From Posidonia oceanica (lineage: Eukaryota; Streptophyta; Magnoliopsida; Alismatales; Posidoniaceae), in NCBI GenBank assembly GCA_037176725.1, contig JAZBRS010000035.1, forward strand, positions 49,734,001 through 49,798,000: a stretch of DNA of 64,000 nt, written 5' to 3'. The stretch's first letter is position 1. The number at the start of each line of letters is the position of its first letter. Below the pieces are notes generated by a model. That model saw only the letters and a list, made by a program, of their open reading frames with translations, made no database searches and was not told the origin of the DNA. The position numbers and the translations under genes were made by a program. Positions 22,431 through 33,566 of the stretch are shown one piece after another.

Positions 22431-23866
22431 ATGATGCATAGAGAAGACAGGAAACCCCCTGTGGTGGGTGTGCAATGGTCTCAGCATGGGCATGCTTCGT
22501 GGCGTCACGGGGTGACAAACGAGAGACATGTCGGTCATTAAGGACCTGCCCAACGCGATGGGCGGCGAAATTTGAAAAGCACGGAGCCTCTGAGCGAGGC
22601 AGGCAAAAGTGTGCATCCTTGGCTCCAATTTTTGAAAAGAGGGAGAAGGGAAGAAGATAAAAATATATTACAGCATGCATGTTTTGGTGGCTTTGGACTC
22701 AAAAGCAGCTGTGCCGAGAGGGTGCTTCTGCACTTTTTGACTCAAGAGATCTCGATTCTCGAGCAACGCCATGCCGAGTTGTGGTCGGTGGCTCTCTTTC
22801 TCTCTCTTGGTTCGGGACGAGGCCTTAGCTTTGTAGAGTATAGCCTTTGGCTATCTGTGGGTAGCAAAAGCATTGGATGTAGCTTTACAGCCTCCGACTT
22901 AAATCCTTGGGGATCGACTATCGCTTTTAACGCTCTTGGATTGATTTTTCTTTTTCCCCTCATGAGTGACTGGAGTTGCATCTAGCCTGCCAGGGAGGTA
23001 GTTGTTGTCTGCATAAGGGATGGAGCATGCTGCTTTGCTCGGAGGGTGGGGCCAGGTCTTCTTGATAAGGTTTCCCATGCAGTTGACAATGTAGTGTTTG
23101 TAGTTGAGAGTTGAGGGGGCTTCAATGCTTGTCTGGGTCACTCCTCTCATGGGTGCCTTCTTTCTTCGACTTCTGTCTTCATTTTTCTTTAATGCCCAGC
23201 ATGCATATCATGTTATCATATTTTTTACTCACATGATCTCTATTCCTTTGTATATGCATGTCTTCACCCTCTTGGGGTAGTGGTCCCGGGTGAGACGTTA
23301 AGAGTTCGGCTGATCGGCGTACACCTTCAGCCTCTGCAATGCGCACAGGCAGCCTCTGGCTATGTTTTGCTCTGCTTTGGTCCTCTCTATGTCTGGTGGA
23401 CTCTCTTGATTGGGTGGACCTCACTTTTGGGGAGTTTTTAAGCTCAACGAGATGCTCTATTCTACTCTCAGTCTTACTCTGTGGCCACATGCAAGAGATG
23501 GCGCTACTCGAGTGAGTTCTGCCTAAGATTGTCACTACTTGACATCCTCTAGGTGCTGCTCGTTTGTCCAAAGTCAGGTTTCTGATTATACAAATGTTTG
23601 TGGATTTTGTATTTTTTAAAAAGGGGGAGGGACAAACATGTTTTGGGTTTTTGCATTGGTTTTGTATTTTTTATGGTTTTTGGTTTAGGAAAACATAAAA
23701 AGGGAAAACCAACAAAAAAGCGAAGAAAATATTTTTTGAGTTTTTTATTTTCTTGATTTTTTTTGATGCTTTTGTCTTTTATTAGATGCGAGAAATGATA
23801 TGTATATGCAAAGAATGAAGAATGCAGAGAATGACAGATATATGCGAGATGACATGTATGTGCAAG
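22431..23866. other. Element II spacer, no gene seen
   Basis: Unique sequence with no domain I recognise on either strand; short open frames are unsupported. 23590-23790 is T-rich low-complexity sequence. Confidence 0.45.
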
Positions 23867-24013
23867 GTGATAAGTTGACGGACCTATCGCCAAATAGTTA
23901 GGGATATCAGCCCAAGGGTGATAGGTTAACAAACCTATCGCCGAGCAGTTAGGGTTGCCAACCTGGATGATAAGTTGACGGACTTATCGCCGAGCAGTTA
24001 GGGCTGCCAGCCC
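23867..24013 (-). repeat. Hairpin modules next to gag (Element II)
   Basis: Three units: GATAAG-TTGACGGA-CCTATC, then GATAGG-TTAACAAA-CCTATC (23920-23939) and GATAAG-TTGACGGA-CTTATC (23969-23988), the last two fully paired with different stem bases. They are followed by GGTT-GCC-AACC (23953-23963) and GGGCT-GCC-AGCCC (24001-24013), again paired with different bases. Confidence 0.85.
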
Positions 24014-24490
24014 AATGCAGTATGCATGAACAAGAAAGGAATGCATGTTTTTTGGTTTTGTTGATTTTATGATTCTTATAATTTTCAGGCAAGGCGAGAA
24101 AACACAAAAAACAAAACAAAACTAAAAGAAAAGACAATGCAGGTATCAAAAGAGAGGCAAGGGAGACTTACCTGTCAGCAATCTCGGGAGGGAGGTGCTA
24201 GGTTCACTCCTACGCTGCTGATGCTGTCGGCGAGGTCCACTGTTGGCAGTACAGGGAGCACTGGGGCTACTGGAGCTGCTGACGGCAGTGCAGGGAGCAC
24301 TAGAGCTGCAAAAGTTGGAGGAGGAGCTAACCTAGATGACATTGCGATTGGGCTTGTCGTTGACACTGCTGTTGCATCTCCGAGCGTCCCTCGGACGAGA
24401 TAAGAAAGGCAGGGAAAGGGGATCGCACCGATGGGATCAGAAGGATCCACTGGGGCAGAGCTAGACTTAGAAAAGTCCGGTGTAGACACC

Positions 24491-26637
24491 CTAGGTTCCG
24501 GCAGCTGCAAAGCCTGTAGGCTCGGAAGAGGAAGGGTCGGCTACACTAGGGTGTGCGAGTGCAAGTGTAGGTGTATGTGTATGTGCAGCCTCCTGCTCGT
24601 CAACGCTGATGATCCTGCGATTGATCAGGCACTGAACGGCGTCCTGGAGATTGAGGCAGTCATCCGTCAAGTGCCTGGTGGCCTGATGGAAACTACAAAA
24701 CTGATCCGTATCATGCCACCACGGAGAGGGGTTTGGTGACGAACAGACAGCCGGGAGTCTCAGGAGCGACTCAACTTGAGGGAAGATGACGCTCAGTGGT
24801 TCAAGCAGAGGCGTGTACTCGCACTCAGCCCGACGAGGTCGTCTTTGCCCTGGATGGAGTCCTTGCCGAGCGGGTGCGATGTGATGCACGGGCTCGACGG
24901 TGACAGTGTGTGCAGTGGGTGCATAATTAGGTGCGTGCTCTAGCAAAAATGGGTCTAGCTGACTCTTTGCATAGGAAGGCTCTTCGAGAGGATCAGCGCA
25001 TGCTTCAGTGTGCTGCTTGGAGTAACCGAGAGCAGAGATGATGTTGTTGTTGCTGCTGCGGCGATTGCTGGAGGTGTTGGCCTGCCTAGCCAATGCAGAA
25101 AGTGCGGGGAAATGCCCACTTCGTGGTGAGCTTTTCACGCGGGCGCCAGCCCTAACTAGCAATGCAAAGCTAGTGTTGTGCTGAATGCAAAGCAGAGTCC
25201 CAGTCGCTGGCAGCGCCCTCTTGATGATCATCTCGATAGAATCCTCCTCGGAGGGTCTATCTTTGACCTGGGCGGCTAAGGAGCGCCAGCAACCGACATA
25301 CTCCCTGAATGGCTCTTGGGGCCTCTGCCGGATGGCAACAAGATTCTCCCTCTTAGGGATCAAGTCGAGGTTGAATGCATACTGCTCAAGGAAGGCCTGA
25401 GAAAGGTCAGTCCAAGTCTGAACTGCAGCCATGTCAAGGGAAGTGAACCACTTGAGCACGAGGCCGGTCAAACTCTTCTGAAACAGGCAGATAAGGAGCC
25501 TTTCATCAGCCTAGAGCTGAGCATGGTCCCCACAGTACGCCTTCAGATGCGAGATGGGATAGCCTCTACCATTGTATTTATCAAAGTTCGGGATGCGAAA
25601 CTTCGGAGGGAGTGTGGCCTCGAGAAAGAGACAGAGGTCGCGAAACTGGTAAGACTGGTGGTCCTTGCCCTGCACTAGACGTAGTGCTTTCTCCAGAACG
25701 GCGAACCTGTCGTCGTCGGATGCTAGAGCTGCTGCCAAAGGAGGTGGTGCAGTAGGGGTAGGGGCCACATACGCCGAAAAGGATGCACCGAGGTGCTCCT
25801 CCGGGTCCACCATCGCGTCGCCTAGTGGCACGACATGATGGCCGGCGTATCCATGCCTGCATGCGATGTAGGTAGGAAAGTATGCTGGAGTCTGAACCTG
25901 ATGCAAGGGGTTGGATAGGTAATATGCTATGTAGTGCATGGTGTAGAGTGTTGGAGCAACAGTTGCTGCGCAGGCACGGGGCCGGGCAGCGAGCCAGTGG
26001 GGTACTGTGCTCCAACTAGCCCGAAGGACTGATCACAGATGGCGGAGGTGCATGCAGTGCATAGTGTTGTGCAGAAGTAGGAGGCAGAAGCCGTGCCCCC
26101 ATCACCGGAGCAGTGAGCAACTGAGGTGATGGTCCAGGCGGAAGTGCAGTGTGTGCAGGTGCAGGCTGCAGAAGAACCTCAGGGGCAGCAGGAGCACAAG
26201 AGCGGCGAACCGATAGAGCCATACCCTACAATGTCTGGGCAAGCTCCATCAGGTGCTGATACCGCACTTCAGGGAACTCATTAGTGGGAACGCTGAATTG
26301 CAGGACCGGCCGTGGGGCAGACTCAAGAGGTCGGGAACCTATGGCAAAGGTTGCCGCAGTAGCAGGGGATGTCGAGAGCGACATAGCCCTAGGAAGAAAG
26401 GGTCAAAGGCGCCTCCGGAGCGCGAGGGGCGGTCATCAAGACAGGCTCGGTGACCGGATCCGGAGGGGCGCAGGTCTGCCAATGCCCCGCAGCATACTGG
26501 GGTGCCCCAAACACCTGAGGATGGAATCCTGGTGTCATAAGGGGCACACAGTGAGTGGAAGCGAGATCCGGAGGGACCCAAGTGGTAAAGCCCTCCGAGT
26601 CAACAGAAAAGCGAAGCTCACCGACAAACTGGGCCAT
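24491..26637 (-). pseudogene. gag: Element II gag (broken)
   Basis: Starts at MAQFVGE (ATG 26637), matching the MAQYVSE start of Element IV gag, and shares the same TCAGC(A/G)ATGGCCCAGT start context. Pieces run through a Pro/Ala-rich N-terminus, a Retrotrans_gag domain (LVLKWFTSLDMAAVQTWTDL) and a knuckle-like CSFHQATRHLTDDC, ending at 24491. At least two frameshifts (between 26389 and 26222 and near 26000) and a TAG at 25511, where Element IV has CAG in the same codon (AQLQADERLL), break it. No protease or pol follows. The gag sequence is close to Element IV, so the two belong to one family. Confidence 0.88.
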
Positions 26638-28024
26638 CGCTGACCGAGTCTGAGTGAGGGAAGGCTACGACGAGAGAGTAAAGATGCGAGACTTAAAGGG
26701 GAGCTACTGGCAGAAGTGACGGATAGCTCAGAGACAGAGGAGAGACGCTCAGGGTCCTGGCAGCGGATCCCGCACCTACCTGTAAAAATAGTAGAGATGT
26801 TAGAAGTGGGATGCAAAAAAGCGTTATTATGGGTGGCATGAATGGCATACATGCAGATGAATGTCCTAATATGCGCTCTCTCACTATGCATGTCCTGAGT
26901 AGATAACCTACTAGGACGCACTCATGGGTAATGGGATTTATTGACTCCAGGTCAGAAAATAAGGCTCCCATCTGGACCTTGGCCCAGAGTTCAGGTATAA
27001 CAGGTGGCACCGTAGTGGCCTTGACCCTGCCGAGGCATGGGCTGTACCCTATAGTAGCACCGACACGACCCCAGACAAGGGGGAACAGACTGACCTGCTT
27101 GCCCTGTGCCAAAGCAGCTGAACGAGAAACCGGGACTATCCTTCTCAGATTAAGAGGGTGGACTCAGGGATGAGAAGATGCATGCTTTCTAAAATGATCA
27201 GACATGAGAAATGTTTTAGAGTTTTTTTTTTAGTTGCATTTTATTTAGCCAAAGGGGGAAAATTACAAGTTATTGGCTCTAGTTGTGCTTAGATGTTATT
27301 GCTTGGCTTTATTGTAGCTTTTAGATTAAGCAAAGGGGAGCAAACATGTTTCTAATGTCCTAAACATGGCATATGCACGAAAGGGAAAGAAACAGACAAT
27401 CATGGCATGCAAACAATCACGCAACAAGGCAAAATGCATGTGCATGGCATGTGCTAGTGTGTGTGGACATGATAGTGAAAAGAGAAAATACCTATCATAT
27501 CAAAAGGCATATATATAGGGCATGTGCATGTGTAGTGGCATAGCAAGTGTGTAAAACAAAGCATTCACCACCCAAAAAGTAGGTATTATTGCCAAGCAAG
27601 TATTTAGACATGCATAATGCAAGAAATAAAGCAAGGATAGGCAAATGAATAAAGAATGTAAAGACAGAGCAGGTAATAAAGCATACAAGCAAGCAAGGCA
27701 AGCAAAAGATGCAAAATCCAAGTGGCGAGGATGCCAAAAACAAAAGCCAGAGTCGGGTTTCTCTAGCGGGGTTTCTGCTGTCCTGCGACTGTTTCCCGTG
27801 CCCGATCACGACGGGTCTCACACACTGCCATAGCTCATGATGCGATCGTGTCGTGAGAGAGAGAGGGGGGTCACAGTTAGTAGTGAATCCAGGGAGAAAA
27901 CTCGACTCGAAAATACTAGAAAAACGCAAAGAAAAAAGAAGAGCGAAGAGCAGGCAAGGCAAGGCAAACAAAGAAATGCAAAATCCAAGCAGCAAGAAAG
28001 CCGAAAACGAAACTCGGAGTCTTG
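26638..28024 (-). other. Element II leader between PBS and gag
   Basis: Non-coding. Near gag it has a branch-site-like CTTCTAACATC and pyrimidine stretch ending in TTTTTACAG|GTAGG (about 26780), a possible splice acceptor, although CAG|GTAGGT is equally donor-like. At about 27740-27930 it contains a diverged second copy of the LTR-end/PBS module found at 28020-28180. Confidence 0.45.
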
Positions 28025-28044
28025 TCTCCCTAGTGGAGTCGCCA
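28025..28044 (-). other. Primer-binding site of Element II
   Basis: Reverse complement reads TGGCGACTCCACTAGGGAGA, one base after the LTR end CTACA. It matches the start of the Element IV site (TGGCGACTC), the type I recall for Ogre/Tat elements primed by tRNA-Arg. The 3' half differs from Element IV by several bases. Confidence 0.75.
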
Positions 28045-28045
28045 C

Positions 28046-30595
28046 TGTAGCGATCTCGGAGTTCAGATCATCCATGCACGCTGCCAGAGCTCGCGTACAC
28101 CGATCGGAATCAGGTTCACTATTAGAGGGTGTATCCGAGAAGGGAAACTTGACTCGAAAACACCGAAAAAAGGGGAAAAAGGAAAGCTAAGACAAATCAG
28201 AGTCACCATCGTGACTATTAAGTCGAGAAACAAGGAAAATCGGGGAAATACATGAAAAACATGCAAAACCACACAAAAAGATGCAATGCAATGCAATGCT
28301 ATGCAAAGAAGATGACTCGTGCCAAGGACGAGGGCAAAACGGTCATTGCGGGCTAGAGAAAGGGTAAGGTCTCCTGTTACGCGTAGGGAAGGTGTTAGGC
28401 ATCCCCGACACGCCCAAGGAATCGGTCTTTCTAGGCTTACGCTCGCTTATGAGGGATGATGCATGCTTTGAATGCCTAAGTGCTAGGAATGCCTGCTAAA
28501 TGATGTGCCTGAATGCTTAAATGCCAGGTATGTTGTGATTACATGCTCAAATGTGTGTTCTAAATGATGCAGTGCACAAGGAAAGTAAACATGCAACCTA
28601 TGTGCTTAGCAGCGCTGTTAGTGTTCTGAATAGGGCGAACCCTGGTTTGTGAGAACTCCAGACAGTAAGCATCACTGCCCTAAATGCTATGCAGGTGGAA
28701 AATCAAAACAGCGATGGATACCACACAATGTGAAGTGACATGCGATGGAAATCAGGTAAAACAAGTCCAAGGCGGAAAACCACGGGAAAGCATGCTATGC
28801 AAGGTGTAAGACAGAGAATAGGGGTCCGACAGCATGCACGGGTGTCAAAGCACGTACCGGAGCGACTGGGTGCGGAAAACAGCGACGAAAACGAAATTGG
28901 CGACTTAAAACAGAATGCAGCAGGTTTAAAACATTGGATGCTGATATTACCAATGTCCAACAATGGACACTGGAAACCTCAGCGTCCAACACCTAGAGGT
29001 CTGATTTTTGAGAAATGATGCATGCATGCTATGATGAATGATGATCTAAATGCAATGCATTGACTGAGGATGCACAAGACATGCCATGCAATCAAAACAA
29101 GAAGCTAACAATCACAGGATCAAAGCAATCAAGCATCAGCAACACAAATGTCAAATAGAAACGTTGAACACTTAGTATCCTGCGTCCAACCTTGGACGTA
29201 GGTATACCTAGCGTCCAACAAGCATGGCAGATTTAGATAGTAAAGCACACTTGAATTAAAATGCATTTAACAGGCTATGCATAGGATCCAAGGCATGGTA
29301 GCGGTGTGTGGGTGCTAATGCATGCTTAGCATAACATGATCATAAAATGATTGATTGCATTATAAGAGAAAATATGAACTGAAAGATGACTGGGACGTTG
29401 GACGCTTGGAATGGCAGTGTCCTATGTTGGACGCGCCAGGTTCCAGTGTCCAACACCCTGAACTGAGATCAAGCAGAAATGCAGCTAAGATGACATGCAT
29501 TTAAGGAAAAATTAAACATGGTATTACAACACAAGTGGATGCATGTGTGTGAGAAGTGTGTGCACAAATTCAGACCTCAACAAACATGTTAATCTACTTG
29601 CAAAAGAAGGAAAAAAGCAGCAAAAGGAATAACAGGACGTTGGACGCTGGGTGTGGTAACGTCCTATGTTGGACGCACCAGCTCCGGCGTCCTACACGTC
29701 GAGTTACATCAAATCATGCACAGATGCTCAAATGGATTGAAAACTTAAAATTAACTAGCTAATAAGCAAGAGCATGCAACAAGGATCATAAACATGTATT
29801 TAACGCAAGAAATCGCTGAGTAGTTTGCTCTACCCACCTCCTCCCTCAGGCCGCCGGAGTTCATGGCTTTTCCGACCACTAGAGTGGCCAGAATGCCACG
29901 AAGGCCGACTGTGGAGCTTCACGAGGTTGAGGGAGGAGTGAGGAGCCGAGCTGGAGGGTGTACCTACCTGTGATTAGCGCCGGAGGTGCTGCGGCGGAGG
30001 AGTGTGCGCTCGGTCGGAGTCGGCAGTGGAGGAAGGCTTGTTGGCTGGTCTGGAGGCCCAGGAAGCATGCAGGAAGCTCTGGTGGACTCTCAGGAATGCT
30101 TCTGGATCGCACAAGGTGGCTTAGAGGCTATGGTGGCGCTCGGTTTGCTCTGTATTTCGCAGGCAAAAGTGTGGCTACATTTTTGTTGGAGGCCGATGGG
30201 TTCATGTTGGTTTTTCTTGGTCAAGGCCTGCTAGAGGGGTGCTGGTGGCAAGGTAAGGTGGAGAGGAGGTCATGGAATGGCAGGAGCATGGGATGGCAGG
30301 TCGTGGGTGGTGTCAGAGGTCAGAGGAGCAAGGGAGAGGACATGGGATGGCAGGTTGCAGTTACAGGGCATTGGACACATAGCTGGGTGCGTCCAACATT
30401 GGACGCTAGAATGCACAGCGTCCAATGTTGGACGCTGCCTATTGCAGCGTCCAACGCTCCAGAGAGGTGTTTGGTTTGTTTTTGCAGGATTTTGGTGTAG
30501 GTTAGGGTTTGGAAGGGGTTTTGGGTTTGCCAGACCAGAATCCGAGGAAGCTTCCAAAGAAATCTGTCGTTTGGTGTCAAAATGGGGTGTCAATA
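28046..30595 (-). repeat. 5' LTR of Element II
   Basis: Reads TATTGACACCCC (30595) to ATCGCTACA (28046), 2550 bp; the first bases are a mutated form of the TGT(A/T)GACACCCC start of the other elements. It lacks about 3 kb present in the LTRs of Elements III and IV. It contains at least eight GTCCAA-type inverted repeats and a possible splice donor (ACAG|GTAGGT, border 29968/29967). The five bases on its outer side are GTGTC. Confidence 0.8.
28947..30465. repeat. Dispersed GCGTCCAA..TTGGACGC inverted repeats
   Basis: Short near-palindromes recur at 28947-28975, 29180-29210, 29396-29450, 29636-29700 and 30388-30465. The best are GCGTCCAA-CA-TTGGACGC (30389-30406) and AGCGTCCAA-TG-TTGGACGCT (30417-30436). 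They are confined to the LTR of Element II. Confidence 0.75.
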
Positions 30596-30728
30596 GTGTC
30601 AAATGCAGAGCATTGGGGATGTAGAATTTCTACCCCCATATGCGCGGCAAGCCAAACCTATTAAGAAGCAAAGTTAGCTGAGCAGAAAAGTGCAAACAGT
30701 GAACAGTGACAAAGACAGCAACTTTCAC

Positions 30729-31670
30729 CTGAACCAGGGCCCCATAGCCGTAGAAGTGCCGGCAACACCACAAGGCACAATCCAGGGCCTGGTATGTCTC
30801 AGCCAAGACAACAGGGGCCATATCTATCTGCCTAGTCACCACAGCTAAGGCAATCTCCACCACCTCGATGGCGACAGTCATCCTACCATGACTGAATACC
30901 AGCTCCCCCAAAAAGCGGACGACGAATCCGCGGAGCCACAGGTCGTCGCCCAGCACGACACATTACTGAACCACCTCGTCGAAGTGCCCTAGACGCAACA
31001 TTGGTGAGTCACCATCCTTGCAAACCAGGCGGCAATCACAATCGCCCGATCGGAGTCCGATCAGCAGGTTCAGTACAGACAGATAACCATCACGCCACAT
31101 GAAGATTGTAGGCCCCTGCAGCCTCGACAAGCAGCAAATACGCCTCACTTCCTCCAAGGTAGGAGTCAGTTCCACCGGACCAAAGCGGAAGATGTGATGA
31201 ACCGGTTTCCAGAATCGAGCTGCGGCACACAGCAAGTATCGGCTCACTTCCACATTAGCAATGCTCAGAAGCTTCATGGAAATGCCCCATGAACACAATA
31301 TCTCGCGGTATTCAGCAGTGAATGCGCCGATCCACGCCCGCAGAACATCAGAGCAGTGAACAAGTGTCACCATAGTTGGAAAGCCCTGCAAAGAGGAGAG
31401 AAAGCATGAGATCTCTCTAAAAACCTTGAAGAATCCTGAACAAAGCATGAGCAAGCACAGATCTAGCCAGCAAATCAAGAACGGGAAGAGGGCAGCACTT
31501 ACCATGGTCGGCCGGCCCATGATCCGGTGGAAACGCCGTGCGATTGCTTGGATGTAGGTAGCCAGAGAGCAGCTACAGCAGAGTAGAATCAACCCAGGCA
31601 GTGCCCGTGGAAGCACCATGCAGCAGGAAGAAGAAGGAGGCGAGGCCGCCCCGTGAGTAGAGCCTGCAGC
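30729..31670 (-). pseudogene. Locus D: intron-containing PMD gene, cut by Element II
   Basis: Exon (about 31670-31503) ends ATG|GTAAGT; a 117 bp intron ends TTTCTCTCCTCTTTGCAG; the next exon (31385-30729) encodes GFPTMVTLVHCSDVLRAW, then LLCAAARFWKPVHHIFRFG, ELTPTLEEVRRIC, and ends GALVQ|GTGAAAG. It is closely related to the intact 400-codon PMD of Element IV, but there both intron positions are uninterrupted (ATGGGC and CAAGTC). A TAA near 30963 and the loss of everything after the second donor, 130 bp from the LTR of Element II, make it a pseudogene fragment. It may be the host gene, or another captured copy; nothing here decides. Confidence 0.7.
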
Positions 31671-32100
31671 CCATGGGTTCCTGTCAGTAAACTACTAGGC
31701 GAACTTTCCAGCTGGATACAATCATCGTATCATGATGACGATAGAGACAAGCGGTATACATGACTGCACATTCCAGACACGACACACCGGCGGTCTGTCT
31801 AAGCAGCATCAGTTGGCGCAGAATTCCAGCGCGACATGTAGATTTCAGATAGAAAGCTCAGAACTGTCTGTATGCTTCGCAAATGGCACCAGGCCATCCA
31901 AATGCCTGTGGAAAACCTGTACAAACATCAGAAAACATTCCAGAACTTGTAATAAGCATTCAAACATACACCAGGCAATTTTCTGACAAAATCTGCATAT
32001 ATTTGTGATTTTTACCCAAAATTCAAGGCATTACAAGTTTTTCAAGTTTTTTTACATATGATTTGAATCAAACAAAAAGAGTGCTATCTTCTAGTCCCCC
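31671..32100. other. Intergenic part of locus D
   Basis: No gene seen. AT-rich unique sequence between the end of the upstream minus-strand gene (stop at 32101) and the PMD exon. Confidence 0.4.
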
Positions 32101-32752
32101 CTACTCCTTCCACGAGCTGTACTCCTCGTCGGAGTCGGGATCCTCTCTTTGCACCATCTCAGCTATAGTGCGGGCTACTTTCCGAGTCAGTCTCCTGGAG
32201 ATCCTAACAGCACGAGCCTGCGAAGTAGCAGGTGTGGAGGTACCAACGTCCTCACCACCAGACCTGTCCTCCTCCTCATGCTCCACAGTGAACTCCTCAC
32301 TACTAGCCATGTTCATCTCTCTAGCAGGTCCTCTACCTTGGGAAAACAAAGCAAGTTAGAACAAGCAAATTAAAAGCAAACCTCCAAGCCAGCTTGCCAC
32401 CTCACTGCCTGCAAAGAAAAGGGTATTAGAGCCAGTAATACAGTTTAAGATAGAATTTGACGAGTTTATTACCTCTTTCGCCTTCATGTCATCATAGAAG
32501 GCCTTGAAGACCTCCTCAAACCCTGTAGAAAATCAACAACTCAGTTAAACAGCTTTAAACAGTTGCGTATCAGAACAGATTCTACATAGAGGAGGATTTA
32601 TCATACCTTGGCCTAGTCGGCGCTATAGCACATCCCGCGCTGCGTCTCTCGCAACTCCTCAGCAAAGTGATATGGTTTCACGACCGTGCGGAACCAGCTC
32701 TGATACTCATCAGGTGCCATGTCGCGGGCAAAGTACCTAGGTGGGTGGTCAC
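32101..32752 (-). pseudogene. 3' end of a multi-exon gene of unknown family
   Basis: Minus-strand exons with consensus borders: 32752 down to about 32605 (HPPRYFARDMAPDEYQSWFR, ending CCAAG|GTATGA), a 50 bp exon near 32473-32523 (FEEVFKAFYDDMKAKE, then |GTAATA), a 27 bp exon near 32374-32400 (AVRWQAGLE, then |GTTTGC) and a last exon to the stop at 32101, acidic and Ser/Glu-rich (EHEEEDRSGGEDVGTS). The upstream part is removed by the LTR fragment at 32753. The APDEYQSWF segment recalls the C-terminal region of PMD proteins, but I do not recognise the gene. An in-frame TAG follows CYSAD in the first exon. Confidence 0.5.
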
Positions 32753-32861
32753 TATAGATATCCCATTTTCGCATTTCTGAGAGTTCATAGAGGATAGAAA
32801 CCTTGAGACGCCCCATATCACATAACTAAGGCTTAATAACACATTTTCCGGATTTTTCATG
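32753..32861 (+). repeat. Fragment of an Element I-type LTR
   Basis: TATAGATATCCCATTTTCGC matches the first bases of the LTR at 18800 and stays aligned for about 108 bases to TTTTCCGGATTTTT. No polypurine tract precedes it, so it looks like the start of a 5' LTR inserted in the minus-strand gene. It is cut at 32861 by Element III; the rest should lie beyond the right edge of the window. Confidence 0.7.
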
Positions 32862-33566
32862 TGTAGTAATCCTAGTGTTCAGATCGTCCATGCACACTGC
32901 CAAAGCTCACGTGCACCGATCAGAATTAGGTTCACTATTAGCAGCTATGTCCGAGAAGGAAGACTAACTCGAAAACACTTAAAAAAGGGAAAAAAGGAAA
33001 GAAAAGAAGAAGATAAGACAAATCAGAGTCACCACCGTGTCTATTAAGTCGGGAGACAAGGAAAACCAGGGAAATGCGTGAATAATCACGCAAAACCAAG
33101 CAAAAGATGCAATGCAAAAGAAATGAGATGCAAATGAATGCAAATGATGTGACTCATGCCTAAGATAAGGGCAATATGGTCATTGCGGGCCAAGAGAAAG
33201 GGTAAGGACTCCTGTTACGTACGGGGAAGCTGTTAGGCACCCCCGACACACCCAAGAATCGGTCTTTCTAGGCTTATGCTTGCATACGCAGTGAAATGCA
33301 GATTTTGAATGCCTAAGTGCCATGATTGTCTAATTAGATGCTCATAGGTGTGCTCTAAGTGATAGAATGCAATGCAAGGAATTAAACGTGCTATCTAAGC
33401 GCTCAGCAACGCTGTCTATGTTCCGAACCGAGCGAACCCTAGTCCGTGAGAACTCTAGGCAGTAAGCATCACTGTCCTATATGTAAATGCAGGCGATAAA
33501 ACAAAACATCGGTAAAACTAGGCAATGCGGGCGACATGCAAGAGAAAACAACGTCAAATAGGCAAA

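Larger units (their letters stand above)
20321..30595 (-). mobile_element. Element II: gag-only, non-autonomous Tat/Ogre-type element
   Basis: Reads on the minus strand: LTR (30595-28046), primer-binding site (28044-28025), leader, gag (26637 down to about 24491), then hairpin repeats and spacer down to about 20.3 kb. RT, RNase H, integrase and PMD are all missing; gag is followed after about 450 bp by repeat arrays. That makes it comparable to TR-GAG elements mobilised in trans. It interrupts the PMD exon-intron gene at 30.6 kb. The left end and its second LTR are not recognisable, so truncation is likely; the left coordinate is approximate. Confidence 0.65.

Noticed and set aside
22572..22985. 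137-codon plus-strand frame
   Set aside because: No recognisable domain, no counterpart in the other elements, wrong strand for Element II.
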